The notes beneath the pieces are model-generated. The model was not told where the DNA came from and made no database searches. It saw only the letters and a program-made list of their open reading frames with translations. A DNA stretch of 14,605 nt from Deltaproteobacteria bacterium (GTDB lineage Bacteria > Desulfobacterota > Desulfarculia > Adiutricales > Adiutricaceae), in the NCBI GenBank assembly GCA_031279155.1, contig JAITJB010000010.1:1-14605 (forward strand), given 5' to 3'. This document shows positions 6,530 through 14,347 of this stretch, one piece after another. A program made the position numbers and the translations under genes. The first letter of the stretch is position 1. Each line of letters begins with the position of its first letter.

Positions 6530-6536
6530 TTAACTT

Positions 6537-8690
6537 ATGATTAAGTCTAGTTGTCAATTCTTAAAAGTTAGATGTTGGCATAAGCTGATGGGCATCACGC
6601 TTATCCTCCTAACTGCGTGGTTGGTTTTAGGGTTAATATCGACCGATATGATTATGGCTCAGGATCATCGGACTGGCTCGACCTTGGAAACGGTAGTTAT
6701 ATCGGCTACCCGTACCGAAGAGGCCGTTAGGGATCTGCCCATTAGCCCGGTAATTATCGACGAAGAAACCTTACGGGCCCATCCGGATAAGGATTTGGGT
6801 CAGCTGCTTGAAGACGCGGGCGTGACTGTCGATCGCCAGTTTGGTGATGGCGGCATGCCGGTCATTCGCGGCATGACCGGCGCTATCATCGGCACCGACA
6901 CCAACTCAGACGTCTTGATGCTTTTTAATGGTCATCGCTTCGGTTCTGCCAACATGCTGCGCTATCCGAGCAAAAATATCGAGAGAATCGAAGTTATCCG
7001 TGGTCCGGCGGCCCTCCAGTATGGGTCATCGGCCTTAGGCGGCGTGATTAACATTATCACCAAAAAGGGCTCGGGTGAATTTTCCTCCATAATAAGAGCT
7101 GGTATTGGTTCTTACGGTCGGACCGACGCCGGTTTTCAGATAAGCGGCGAGTATGGAAAGGTCGATTATTCATTCGGCTATTACAATATGGAGCAAAGTG
7201 ACCCCTTTGAAATTGGCGGTGGGGATATCTACCCTCATACCTATATCGGTCTTAAGGCCGAAGGCAGCTTTAATGTTGGCTATAACATTAACGAGCACCA
7301 TCGCTTAGGCTTGATCTATAGCTACAACGAGATTCAGGACTATGGTTTCCCCGGAACTTTAACCAGCGCCAGACGACCGGTTGCGCCCAATAAAATGTTT
7401 GGCCATACTTATTTTCTAGATTTTAATTATTCTGGTGAAACCGAAAACAAACTTTGGCGCTGGAGCGCTAAATATTTCTTCGGCCATGATAAAACCATTA
7501 TGGCCCAAAGCCCGTATTCCAACGACATCAAAGGGGCCCAGGCCCAAGTGACGGCTGATATTAGTCAGATTAACACTACCTTAACCTTGGGTTTCGATTG
7601 GACCAACTACGAGTTCCTAAGCTACCTCGCCGCAACGACCAATAAAGATTATGAGTATACCGAAATGGGCGGCTACTTAATCGGTAACGTCAAGTTTTTT
7701 GACGATCGGCTGATTTTTTCTGGTGGGGTTAGGTTAAACTACTATGAAAACAGCGCCTCCGAAAGAGGCGGCTTCCGTTTTAGTGATAACGTGATAACGC
7801 CGTCCGTGGGCGTGAGTTTTCAGGCCGTCGATTGGTTAAAGCTAAGGGCCAATTACGGACGCGGCTACCGGGCCCCGGCGGCCACAGAAATGTTTGGCGA
7901 AGGCAATGCCATGGTCGGTCGCTATTCCATCATGGGGCGGCCGCCGGCTACCGGCGTTTGGCAGGTCCCCAATCTAGACCTCAAACCCCAAGAAGTTAAC
8001 TCTTATGAAATCGGTTTTGATGTCGAGCGAGATGGCTTCTTTGGCAGCTTAACGGCCTTTTATGCCGACTACGAAAACAAAATCGAACGCGAGGAGACTC
8101 AGCCCCCGGTTTGGCGAGGACCCGGAAATACCCAGTGGATTGGTCGGAAGGTTTACTTTCCCAACCCCCTCCAACCCACTACACCCTACGTCAGTTCCGC
8201 TCAGAACATAAATACTGGCTCAGCTAAGATCGCTGGTTTAGAATGGAATATCTCTTACGATCTAGGCTTCCTCTTTGATTGGGATTTTGTCTTAAAGCCT
8301 TACAGCCGGGGCACCTGGCTCTTTGTTAACGAGTACGTGGGCGGCGATTTTGACGGTCGCCAGATCTCCAAGACCCCCAACCTTTACATGTCCTACGGTA
8401 TACTTTGGGATTCCATAAAATATGGTCTGATGATCGACGCTAATTTTATGACCAAAAGTAACCAGAGGACCTCGCAATTGACCAGCATGAGCACGGCACC
8501 TGAGTGGCAGCACGGCTGGACCACCGCTAACCTAAACGTCCGCAAGGTACTTTGGGACATTAATGATAAAAACAAGATATCGCTAATGGCTCAACTGACC
8601 AATGTCGCCGATGTTTACTACGAGTACACCCCCGGCTATCCTCTACCAGGCAGGGCTTTTTACCTAGGCTTAAGCTATACTTTTAACTAA
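6537..8690 (+). CDS. TonB-dependent outer-membrane receptor (corrinoid or heme type)
   Basis: A 717-residue outer-membrane active transporter. A signal peptide covers residues 1-41 (hydrophobic core LMGITLILLTAWLVLG, likely cleavage after IMA). The TonB box lies at about 50-58 (LETVVISAT), the plug domain at about 62-170 (IRG, then RIEVIRGPAALQYGSSALGGVINII), and the 22-strand barrel fills the rest, ending in YLGLSYTFN. Within the barrel, YGRGYRAP (440-447) and VPNLDLKP (477-484) are variants of the FRAP and NPNL motifs found in heme receptors; BtuB carries similar sequences. The ATG at 6537 has AAGGAA at good spacing. The cobalamin riboswitch upstream argues for corrinoid uptake, while the downstream hutW and hutX genes argue for heme, so the substrate stays open. 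No tonB or exbBD genes are in the window. Confidence 0.9.
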   Translation: MIKSSCQFLKVRCWHKLMGITLILLTAWLVLGLISTDMIMAQDHRTGSTLETVVISATRTEEAVRDLPISPVIIDEETLRAHPDKDLGQLLEDAGVTVDRQFGDGGMPVIRGMTGAIIGTDTNSDVLMLFNGHRFGSANMLRYPSKNIERIEVIRGPAALQYGSSALGGVINIITKKGSGEFSSIIRAGIGSYGRTDAGFQISGEYGKVDYSFGYYNMEQSDPFEIGGGDIYPHTYIGLKAEGSFNVGYNINEHHRLGLIYSYNEIQDYGFPGTLTSARRPVAPNKMFGHTYFLDFNYSGETENKLWRWSAKYFFGHDKTIMAQSPYSNDIKGAQAQVTADISQINTTLTLGFDWTNYEFLSYLAATTNKDYEYTEMGGYLIGNVKFFDDRLIFSGGVRLNYYENSASERGGFRFSDNVITPSVGVSFQAVDWLKLRANYGRGYRAPAATEMFGEGNAMVGRYSIMGRPPATGVWQVPNLDLKPQEVNSYEIGFDVERDGFFGSLTAFYADYENKIEREETQPPVWRGPGNTQWIGRKVYFPNPLQPTTPYVSSAQNINTGSAKIAGLEWNISYDLGFLFDWDFVLKPYSRGTWLFVNEYVGGDFDGRQISKTPNLYMSYGILWDSIKYGLMIDANFMTKSNQRTSQLTSMSTAPEWQHGWTTANLNVRKVLWDINDKNKISLMAQLTNVADVYYEYTPGYPLPGRAFYLGLSYTFN

Positions 8691-8718
8691 ATAGCCAAGC
8701 TGATTTTAGCTTAAAAAA

Positions 8719-8758
8719 AGCTTATAGCTAGCGGGCGTAAGCCCGCTAGCTATAAGCT
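8719..8758. repeat. Perfect 18-bp hairpin between the receptor and hutW genes
   Basis: Arms 8719-8736 and 8741-8758 are perfectly complementary around a GTAA (GNRA-type) loop, with a GC-rich top (CGGGC/GCCCG). On the plus strand it is preceded by seven A and followed by only a weak T run (GGTTTTGGG). It is therefore a poor terminator for the operon but a textbook one for the opposite strand, where seven T would follow it. In the plus-strand transcript it could protect the receptor mRNA 3' end or cause partial termination, lowering downstream expression. Confidence 0.75.
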
Positions 8759-8795
8759 ATCAGGTTTTGGGTACTTTAAAAATAAGCGGGATTCT

Positions 8796-10118
8796 ATGGG
8801 TGACTTAAATCAATCTCTGCCATTTATGGCTCAAAAGAGCGATAACCCCCTAGCTTTGGCCTTTAGCGAGCTCAAAGCCGGAGGCATGATGATGGATATG
8901 ATGACCAGAAAATCCGGGCCGATCCCGGACTGGCCGTCATTTTGGGCCAAAAGGCGGCCTCAATTTTTTGGGGCCTATATAAATATCCCCTTTTGTCAAT
9001 CTATCTGCGGCTTTTGCGGCTTCTATAAAGTTAGGCCCGAGCCAGATTTGCTTAAATCTTACCTTACGGCCTTAATTTCTGAGATCAGGCGCCAGGGCCA
9101 CTTGGCAAGCGACTTGGACCTTAAGATTTCGGCCTTGTACTTAGGAGGCGGTACGCCTTCTATCCTTTCAGCCTCTGAGATTGAAAGGCTTTTTTCGGAG
9201 ATTAAACTTCATCTGCCCCTAACAGATGATTGTGAAATCACTTTTGAAGCCAGGCTTAGTACCCTTGATGAGGAAAAACTTAAAGTTATCTTTGCTTCTT
9301 CGATTAATCGCCTGTCCATTGGCATCCAAAGTTTTGACACTTCTGTGCGAAGGGAAGCAGGGCGGAAAGATAGCCGAGAAGAGATCATAGAAAAACTGTC
9401 TCTTATTCGGGAGAACTTTTCCGGGCTTACGGTTATTGATCTTATTTATGGCCTCCCGGGCCAGAGCCTAGATATCTTTGCTAGCGATCTCGATTTGGCG
9501 GCCAGTTGTAAGGCTCACGGCGTGGCCTTTTACTTACTTAAAGCCGTACCAGGCTCGTTATGGCATAAAGATATTACTAGCGGCCTTAAGTCGCCCTTAG
9601 ATGGTTTAGCTAAGCTTTCAGAGTATTACGCCTTGGCCGTCAAAAAACTTAGCACTCATGGCTTAGAGCGTAGTAGTAATAACCACTTTAGCCTGCCCTC
9701 TACCGACCGCAACCGCTATAACCGGCTCTCCATGGGGCGCTACTCTATCATGGCCTTCGGAGCTGGAGCCGGCGGCAACCACGAAGGCAGCCATTACTAT
9801 AATACCCGGCAGGTAAGTAGCTATATCGAGAAAATCGAGCAAAAACAAGATCCGGTAGCTCTCTTTCAGCCCTCTCAGCCTGACTATGAGATTCAAGATA
9901 AAATTTCGCGGCAGGTTCAGAGTGGGACGATTAACTTAGATAATATCGAGATTGAGAACGGCCAACGCCGGGATAACTTTGAGCGATATTTAGAGCAGTG
10001 GCAGAGCGCAGGTCTTCTCTATCAATCTGATGGCGGCTTAAGCCTGACTACGGCCGGCTACTTTTGGTCGCCCAATTTGGAATTTGCCCTCCGAAGTCTT
10101 TTTGACCCCAAAGCTTGA
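8796..10118 (+). CDS. hutW: HutW/ChuW-like radical SAM enzyme for anaerobic heme degradation
   Basis: A 440-residue protein of the HemN-related radical SAM group. YINIPFC and the cluster motif C67-xxx-C71-xx-C74 (CQSICGFC) are followed by GFY, as in HutW/ChuW, and GGGTPS sits at 117-122. The segments RNRYNRL (305-311) and AFGAGAGG (320-327) are family marks that separate it from HemN and HemW. ChuW-type enzymes open the heme ring without oxygen through SAM-dependent methyl transfer, giving a linear tetrapyrrole and releasing iron in the cytoplasm; this is family knowledge, not shown here. The start ATG has no strong ribosome-binding site; ATG at 8826 is an alternative. Context with hutX, a flavodoxin and an importer supports the role. 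A relative acting on another tetrapyrrole remains possible. Confidence 0.8.
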   Translation: MGDLNQSLPFMAQKSDNPLALAFSELKAGGMMMDMMTRKSGPIPDWPSFWAKRRPQFFGAYINIPFCQSICGFCGFYKVRPEPDLLKSYLTALISEIRRQGHLASDLDLKISALYLGGGTPSILSASEIERLFSEIKLHLPLTDDCEITFEARLSTLDEEKLKVIFASSINRLSIGIQSFDTSVRREAGRKDSREEIIEKLSLIRENFSGLTVIDLIYGLPGQSLDIFASDLDLAASCKAHGVAFYLLKAVPGSLWHKDITSGLKSPLDGLAKLSEYYALAVKKLSTHGLERSSNNHFSLPSTDRNRYNRLSMGRYSIMAFGAGAGGNHEGSHYYNTRQVSSYIEKIEQKQDPVALFQPSQPDYEIQDKISRQVQSGTINLDNIEIENGQRRDNFERYLEQWQSAGLLYQSDGGLSLTTAGYFWSPNLEFALRSLFDPKA

Positions 10119-10164
10119 ATCCAAAACTTGACTACACAGCTTGACCACAAGACGGTCTAATACC

Positions 10165-10776
10165 ATGATTAATCACTCAAATGCTGAAAATTCCTTAGAT
10201 TTATCCAATCCCAAGGTCGCCTTAATATCGCCTAATTCGTCTAGTTCGGCCAAAGGCTGGGCCATACGCGATCTCGTTATCATTGGCTTAATGGGGGCCC
10301 TAGCCAGGGCCTTGGGCCTGGTCTCGGTCTTTATCTTAGGCGGCATGAATCCCTTGAGCCTTACGGTCCGCGTGATGATCATTACCGTCATCTACATAGT
10401 CCTCCGCCATAAGGTCCGCCGCTTCGGGGTTTTGACTCTTGCCGTATTAGTTGGATCTTTGACTTCTTTTTTTATCATGGCCCAGGGCATTGTAACCTTA
10501 CCTATCGTCCTATTGGGGGCCTTAATGGCCGAAGTTTTTATCGTCTATATTGGCCGGGAGCGATCGCTTGCCATTATCGTGGGCGTAGCTTTGATGTCGA
10601 TTTTTGAGAGGGGAGCGGCCCTTATTTTTGTCTGGCTCAATTTTAGGGAAAACCTGGTCTTAATGGTCCCGGCCCTCTTTATGAGTACCCCGGGCATTTT
10701 AGGCGCCTTTCTGGGCTGTTTACTGGCCCCTGGTTTGGTTAAGGAATTAAGACATGCCGCCTTTATCAATAACTAA
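10165..10776 (+). CDS. ECF transporter S component, MptD-like
   Basis: An integral membrane protein with about six predicted segments (roughly residues 41-67, 75-90, 98-116, 120-138, 141-163 and 168-198 of the frame counted from 10141). There is no signal peptide and no ATP-binding motif. The start of the first segment, RDLVIIGLMGALARALGL, resembles the MptD-type family of putative substrate-binding S components. Such a subunit binds the substrate inside the membrane and needs the T and A subunits encoded directly downstream. A TTG codon in frame at 10141 would add eight residues. ATG at 10165 is preferred, although neither has a good ribosome-binding site. The 3' end overlaps the T gene by 23 bp. 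The position between hutW and hutX suggests a tetrapyrrole as substrate. Confidence 0.7.
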   Translation: MINHSNAENSLDLSNPKVALISPNSSSSAKGWAIRDLVIIGLMGALARALGLVSVFILGGMNPLSLTVRVMIITVIYIVLRHKVRRFGVLTLAVLVGSLTSFFIMAQGIVTLPIVLLGALMAEVFIVYIGRERSLAIIVGVALMSIFERGAALIFVWLNFRENLVLMVPALFMSTPGILGAFLGCLLAPGLVKELRHAAFINN

Positions 10777-11806
10777 ATCTAGCCAGGAGGGAAGTTTTTC
10801 CGGGGCCCCGCTTAAACTTCTTTTCTGCTTAGCCGGATCGATTTTAGCCCTATACCTAAACACCATACCGGCCTTGGCTTTTCTGGCTATTATTACTTCC
10901 ATTAGAGCCCTTAGGCATTTAGATATTTTTCTTTTGATTAAGGTCTGGCTGGCCTTACTTATAATTCTTTTTATATGTCTAGCCGGCGTAGCCTGGCTAC
11001 CCTCTCCCACGGTCTTTGCGGCTGTCCGGGGCGGACCAGGGCCGGGAGTTAAGGCCTTTATCGATTCTCTGCCCCCGGTAGGCGGTTTTCTAGCGGCCCA
11101 TAAAACACTGTTTTTGATAGTCCTAGCTATCATGGCCGCCTATTTTGTTTACCTAGCCGTTAAGGGTTTGATAAAAAAAGATCTCTGGTATTTTGTCCAG
11201 GGATCTTTATTTTTAATATTTGCCGTCATGCTTTTGGCGACCATTTTAGCCATGGCTCTTAGCCTAAGTAGTTTATCGATGCCCAGGGGCTGGTCGGCCT
11301 TAGGCCGCTCGCTAGTTTATTCGGTCATGCCGGCCCTTAGGATGATGATTTCGGCTAACTTAGCTCTGGTTTTGGTCTTAACTACGCCTTCGGCCTCGCT
11401 CTCAAGGCTTTTGGCCACCATAATTAAGGCCGATTGGCTCTTCATTCCTCTGACCGTGGTCTTAAGGTTTTTGGCGGCCTTTTTGGCCCAATTAGGCTTA
11501 GTTCGGGAGGCTCTCTTAGTTAGGACCAGGCGTTTACTTATCCTAACGGCCATCTGTCATCCGGCTATCTTATGGCGAGGCCTGATTGTGCCCATGACCT
11601 TTCAGACCCTTAAAACCGCCGATCAATTGGCTATCTCCTTAGAGATGAAAGGCTTAACCCGAAAGGCCTTGTTTTGGCCTAGGCCCAAGCTTTTTACCAA
11701 GAGCGACGTGGGGGCCATAGTAACCGCTCTCATAGTTTTGGCCGTATCCATTACCCTGCGTTCGCCAAGGGTTTTGGCCTTCTTAAGTCAGAAGGTATCA
11801 TTTTGA
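10754..11806 (+). CDS. ECF transporter T component (EcfT-like), enlarged
   Basis: This transmembrane subunit would couple ATP hydrolysis to the S component. The C-terminal half is typical of EcfT: VVLRFLAAFLAQLGLVREA (235-253) matches the conserved RF helix, and ADQLAISLEMKGL (289-301) matches the coupling-helix motif that contacts the ATPase. At 350 residues it is about 80-100 longer than usual EcfT proteins. The excess lies around residues 85-175, a Gly/Pro-rich loop followed by two extra hydrophobic segments. The ATG at 10754 lies inside the end of the S gene, with AAGGA 8-9 nt upstream, so translation is probably coupled. Its stop overlaps the start of the ATPase gene (TTGA). Confidence 0.8.
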   Translation: MPPLSITKSSQEGSFSGAPLKLLFCLAGSILALYLNTIPALAFLAIITSIRALRHLDIFLLIKVWLALLIILFICLAGVAWLPSPTVFAAVRGGPGPGVKAFIDSLPPVGGFLAAHKTLFLIVLAIMAAYFVYLAVKGLIKKDLWYFVQGSLFLIFAVMLLATILAMALSLSSLSMPRGWSALGRSLVYSVMPALRMMISANLALVLVLTTPSASLSRLLATIIKADWLFIPLTVVLRFLAAFLAQLGLVREALLVRTRRLLILTAICHPAILWRGLIVPMTFQTLKTADQLAISLEMKGLTRKALFWPRPKLFTKSDVGAIVTALIVLAVSITLRSPRVLAFLSQKVSF

Positions 11807-13188
11807 CCTTATTAAATATTAATAATCTCACTCTCCGTTATCCCATAGCCGATTGTCCCGCTATCTCTGATTTGGACTTTTCGGTGGATGCTGGTCAAAC
11901 CGTCTACTTAACTGGCCCTAGCGGAAGCGGCAAGACCTCCCTCTTACGAGCATTAAATGGTCTGGCCTGGAGCCAGTTTGGGGCTAAAATTACCGGTGAT
12001 ATTAATTTTAAAGGCCAAGCCTTATATGGCCGCAGCTTAAGAGATATCGCCCAGCACATTAGGACTCTTTTTCAAGAGCCCGACAGCCAATTTTTTGCCT
12101 TAACTTGCCGCGATGATTTTTTACTGACCATGGAATGTAATTTGATGGATAAAGATAAGGCCTTAGATCTTTACGCTTACTGGGCCAAAAAGCTATCTTT
12201 GGAGCACTTAGGCGATCGCCCGGTGCACTTACTTTCTAGCGGGGAAAAACAAAAAGCTGTCCTCATGGTCTTATTGGCCTTATCGCCCTCGCTCATCCTC
12301 CTTGACGAGCCCACAGCCAACTTAGATGAGGAGTCGGTTAAGGAACTAGCCAGGTGTCTTTTTGAGATAAGAAAGGCCGGGGTAGCCGTTATTGTCTCCG
12401 ATCACCGGCGCTCGTGGTTGGGGCCCTTTGTCGATAAGGCCGTGGTCTTACAAAAGGGAGCTTTAGCTTACATAGGTCCCTTAGAAGAATTAAATAAGTT
12501 TGAGGTAGCTGAAAAACTAGGTTTGCGCCGAGAGATAAAAGAAACCAAAATTTTAACTGAGCCCGTCGATATGGGCGCAGCCGTAGTTAAAGCCAAAAAT
12601 CTAGGCTTTAGTTATAAGGGCGGGCCAGAATTATTTAAAGATTTTAACTTAAACCTCCCGGCAGGTAAGGTCACGGCCATAACCGGTCCTAATGGCTCGG
12701 GGAAAACCACCATCATGCGCCTTATCGCCGGCTTACTAAAAGCTAAAAGCGGCGGCGTCTATTTTAAAGACAAACTCGTTTCCCGTAGATATAGGCTAGC
12801 TCAAAGTAGTTTGGCCCTCCAAAACGCCGATCACCAGTTGGTCATGAGTAGCGTAGCTTCTGAACTTACAGCTGCAGCGCCCGATCGCTTTAGCTTATCT
12901 GATAGCGTAACAGCCGAACTTAAACTCTGGGATCTAGCCGGCTTAGAAGAGCGCCATCCCCAATCGCTCTCAGGAGGCGAGCGCCAAAGGCTGGTCTTAG
13001 CCTGCGCTATGGCCAGAAAGTCTAAGGTTTTGATTTTAGATGAGCCCTCAAGCGGCCTCGATAACCATAACTTAAATCTCTTAGCCCGTAACCTAAAAAA
13101 GTACATCGGAGAAGAGACGACGGCCCTCTTAATCACCCACGATCGGGATTTAATCGACTTGGCGGCTGACTATGAAAGAAAGCTTTAA
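11803..13188 (+). CDS. ECF transporter ATPase, two ABC domains in one chain
   Basis: A 461-residue cytoplasmic protein made of two fused ABC ATPase domains, equivalent to EcfA1 plus EcfA2. Domain 1 has Walker A GPSGSGKT (38-45), Q-loop Q91, signature LSSGE (144-148), Walker B LILLDEP (164-170) and H-loop H201. Domain 2 has Walker A GPNGSGKT (295-302), Q340, signature LSGGE (389-393), Walker B VLILDEP (409-415) and H446. Both catalytic glutamates are present; only the first signature departs slightly from LSGGQ/E. The start is TTG at 11803-11805, overlapping the T gene's stop (TTGA), with AGAAGG about 7 nt upstream. It powers the importer formed with the two membrane proteins encoded just before it. 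Confidence 0.9.
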   Translation: MTLLNINNLTLRYPIADCPAISDLDFSVDAGQTVYLTGPSGSGKTSLLRALNGLAWSQFGAKITGDINFKGQALYGRSLRDIAQHIRTLFQEPDSQFFALTCRDDFLLTMECNLMDKDKALDLYAYWAKKLSLEHLGDRPVHLLSSGEKQKAVLMVLLALSPSLILLDEPTANLDEESVKELARCLFEIRKAGVAVIVSDHRRSWLGPFVDKAVVLQKGALAYIGPLEELNKFEVAEKLGLRREIKETKILTEPVDMGAAVVKAKNLGFSYKGGPELFKDFNLNLPAGKVTAITGPNGSGKTTIMRLIAGLLKAKSGGVYFKDKLVSRRYRLAQSSLALQNADHQLVMSSVASELTAAAPDRFSLSDSVTAELKLWDLAGLEERHPQSLSGGERQRLVLACAMARKSKVLILDEPSSGLDNHNLNLLARNLKKYIGEETTALLITHDRDLIDLAADYERKL

Positions 13189-13267
13189 GCTTTACCGTTA
13201 GCACCACCTAGGCCAGTTATCAAAAAGCCCACTTGAAAACCAGATAGTTTAGGCGAGGAAAGAAAAT

Positions 13268-13798
13268 ATGAAAACTCTAGTTGCTTATTCATCTATAACC
13301 GGTAATACCAAAAAAATAGCTGAAGTTATTACCCAAGCTATTGGAGAGGGTGCTCATCTTGAGGACATACTCCAAAAGCCTGAGACCGATTTATATGACT
13401 TAATTATTTTAGGCTTTTGGATCGACCGGGCCAGAGTCAACCAGGACATGGCCGAATTTATGAGTCAAATTAAAGATAAGTATTTAGCCTTCTTCTTCAC
13501 TCAGGTCGGTTGGCCCTACGGGCCAACGGCCAAACGGATCATAGCTCAAACGAGCCAAAAGCTGGTTGAAAGTAACAATATTTTGTTGGGAGATTTTCAC
13601 TGCCAAGGCCGGATGAATCCGGCCATAATCAAGATGGCCAGGCGTCTGCCAGTAACTCACCCACGGGGCGGGTATAGTCTAGCTAGAGCCGCTCTTTTGG
13701 CTGAATCACAGCTTCATCCTGATTTAGAAGATCTAAAATTAGCCGGTGAGTTTGCCGGTAAGGTTGTGGCCAAATATCGTAGCCAGATTTCAAACTAG
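13268..13798 (+). CDS. Flavodoxin-family protein, BilS-like
   Basis: A 176-residue cytoplasmic FMN protein. The phosphate-binding loop SSITGNT is at residues 8-14, followed by DLYDLIILGFWIDRA (41-55) and GDFHCQGRMNP (108-118). The last motif, with an internal Cys-Gln-Gly, resembles the flavodoxins related to BilS, which works with bilirubin reductase BilR in gut bacteria; this relation is judged from memory of the family. Here it could deliver electrons to the HutW-like enzyme, which needs a low-potential donor, or reduce the linear tetrapyrrole product. The ATG has AGGAA about 8 nt upstream. A 79-bp gap separates it from the ATPase gene, without a visible terminator. Confidence 0.8.
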   Translation: MKTLVAYSSITGNTKKIAEVITQAIGEGAHLEDILQKPETDLYDLIILGFWIDRARVNQDMAEFMSQIKDKYLAFFFTQVGWPYGPTAKRIIAQTSQKLVESNNILLGDFHCQGRMNPAIIKMARRLPVTHPRGGYSLARAALLAESQLHPDLEDLKLAGEFAGKVVAKYRSQISN

Positions 13799-13828
13799 TT
13801 TTTTAGAAGCTATTTTTAGGAGCCAATC

Positions 13829-14338
13829 ATGGATATTAATGAAAGAAGAGCCAAGGTCAGTGAATGCCTAAATCAAGGCCATTTTATCATTGGAATAGTT
13901 GCCAAGCGCCTCAACTTAACCGATCTGGAAGTCTTGGAAGTCATGCCGCCAGAGATGAGCCGAGAAATTCCGGTAGATGATTTTTTTAGCCTCTGGACAA
14001 CTCTAACCACCTGGGAGAACGCTCTATTTTTAGCCCAGAGTTCGGCGGCCATTGTCGAGGTAGAAGGTAAATTACCCCAAGGTCAGATGGGCCGTGGGAT
14101 GTTTAACCTCCACGACAAAAGCCTCCCCTTAGGCGGTCATTTAGAGGTCGATAAGATCGTAAAAATCTGCTTAATAGCTAAAAATCTCGATTCCCACGAT
14201 AGTTTGGGCGTGCACTTCTTTACCAAAGACGGATCCACTGGCTTTGCGGTTTACGCTGGCCGGGGAGAGGGTAGGAAGATTATTCCGGATATTAGAGAGA
14301 GCTACAAAGCCTTGTGGGCCAAGTATACGGTCCTCTAA
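13829..14338 (+). CDS. hutX: HutX/ChuX-type heme utilization carrier
   Basis: A 169-residue cytoplasmic protein. Its central block GRGMFNLHDKSLPLGGHL (88-105) closely resembles the conserved core of HutX/ChuX proteins (pattern FNLHGDSPIGGH), and HFFTKDGS plus VYAGRGEGRKI follow in the expected order. Members bind heme in the cytosol and hand it to degrading enzymes. Here the likely partner is the HutW-like protein from the same operon. Length fits the family. The start has AGGAG (13818-13822) six nt before the ATG, the best ribosome-binding site in the cluster. It is the last gene before the convergent Sel1-type gene. Confidence 0.85.
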   Translation: MDINERRAKVSECLNQGHFIIGIVAKRLNLTDLEVLEVMPPEMSREIPVDDFFSLWTTLTTWENALFLAQSSAAIVEVEGKLPQGQMGRGMFNLHDKSLPLGGHLEVDKIVKICLIAKNLDSHDSLGVHFFTKDGSTGFAVYAGRGEGRKIIPDIRESYKALWAKYTVL

Positions 14339-14347
14339 AATTGCAGC

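Larger units (their letters stand above)
6159..6536 (+). other. Long leader between riboswitch terminator and receptor gene
   Basis: These 378 nt contain no credible gene: all frames are broken by stops and the first half is AT-rich. Recognisable elements are a strong Shine-Dalgarno site followed at once by stop codons, an AT-rich inverted repeat, a possible second promoter, a hairpin pairing CGGCC (6462-6466) with GGCCG (6478-6482), and a possible structure around the receptor ribosome-binding site. The length is unusual, because receptor genes controlled by cobalamin riboswitches commonly start much closer to the switch. Confidence 0.6.

Noticed and set aside
6421..6536. Possible tRNA-like or second riboswitch fold in the GC-rich end of the leader
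   Set aside because: Small hairpins are present, but no acceptor stem, T-loop or known riboswitch core could be recognised.
7917..9752. The hexapeptide GRYSIM occurs in both the receptor (461-466) and the HutW-like protein (314-319)
   Set aside because: The DNA differs at third codon positions (15 of 18 bases equal) and the surrounding residues are unrelated, so a shared origin or gene conversion is not supported.
10747..11133. Minus-strand open frame of 128 codons inside the T component gene
   Set aside because: The plus-strand frame has clear EcfT motifs and overlapping starts and stops with its neighbours. The antisense product is Lys/Arg/Ala-rich, typical of a shadow frame.
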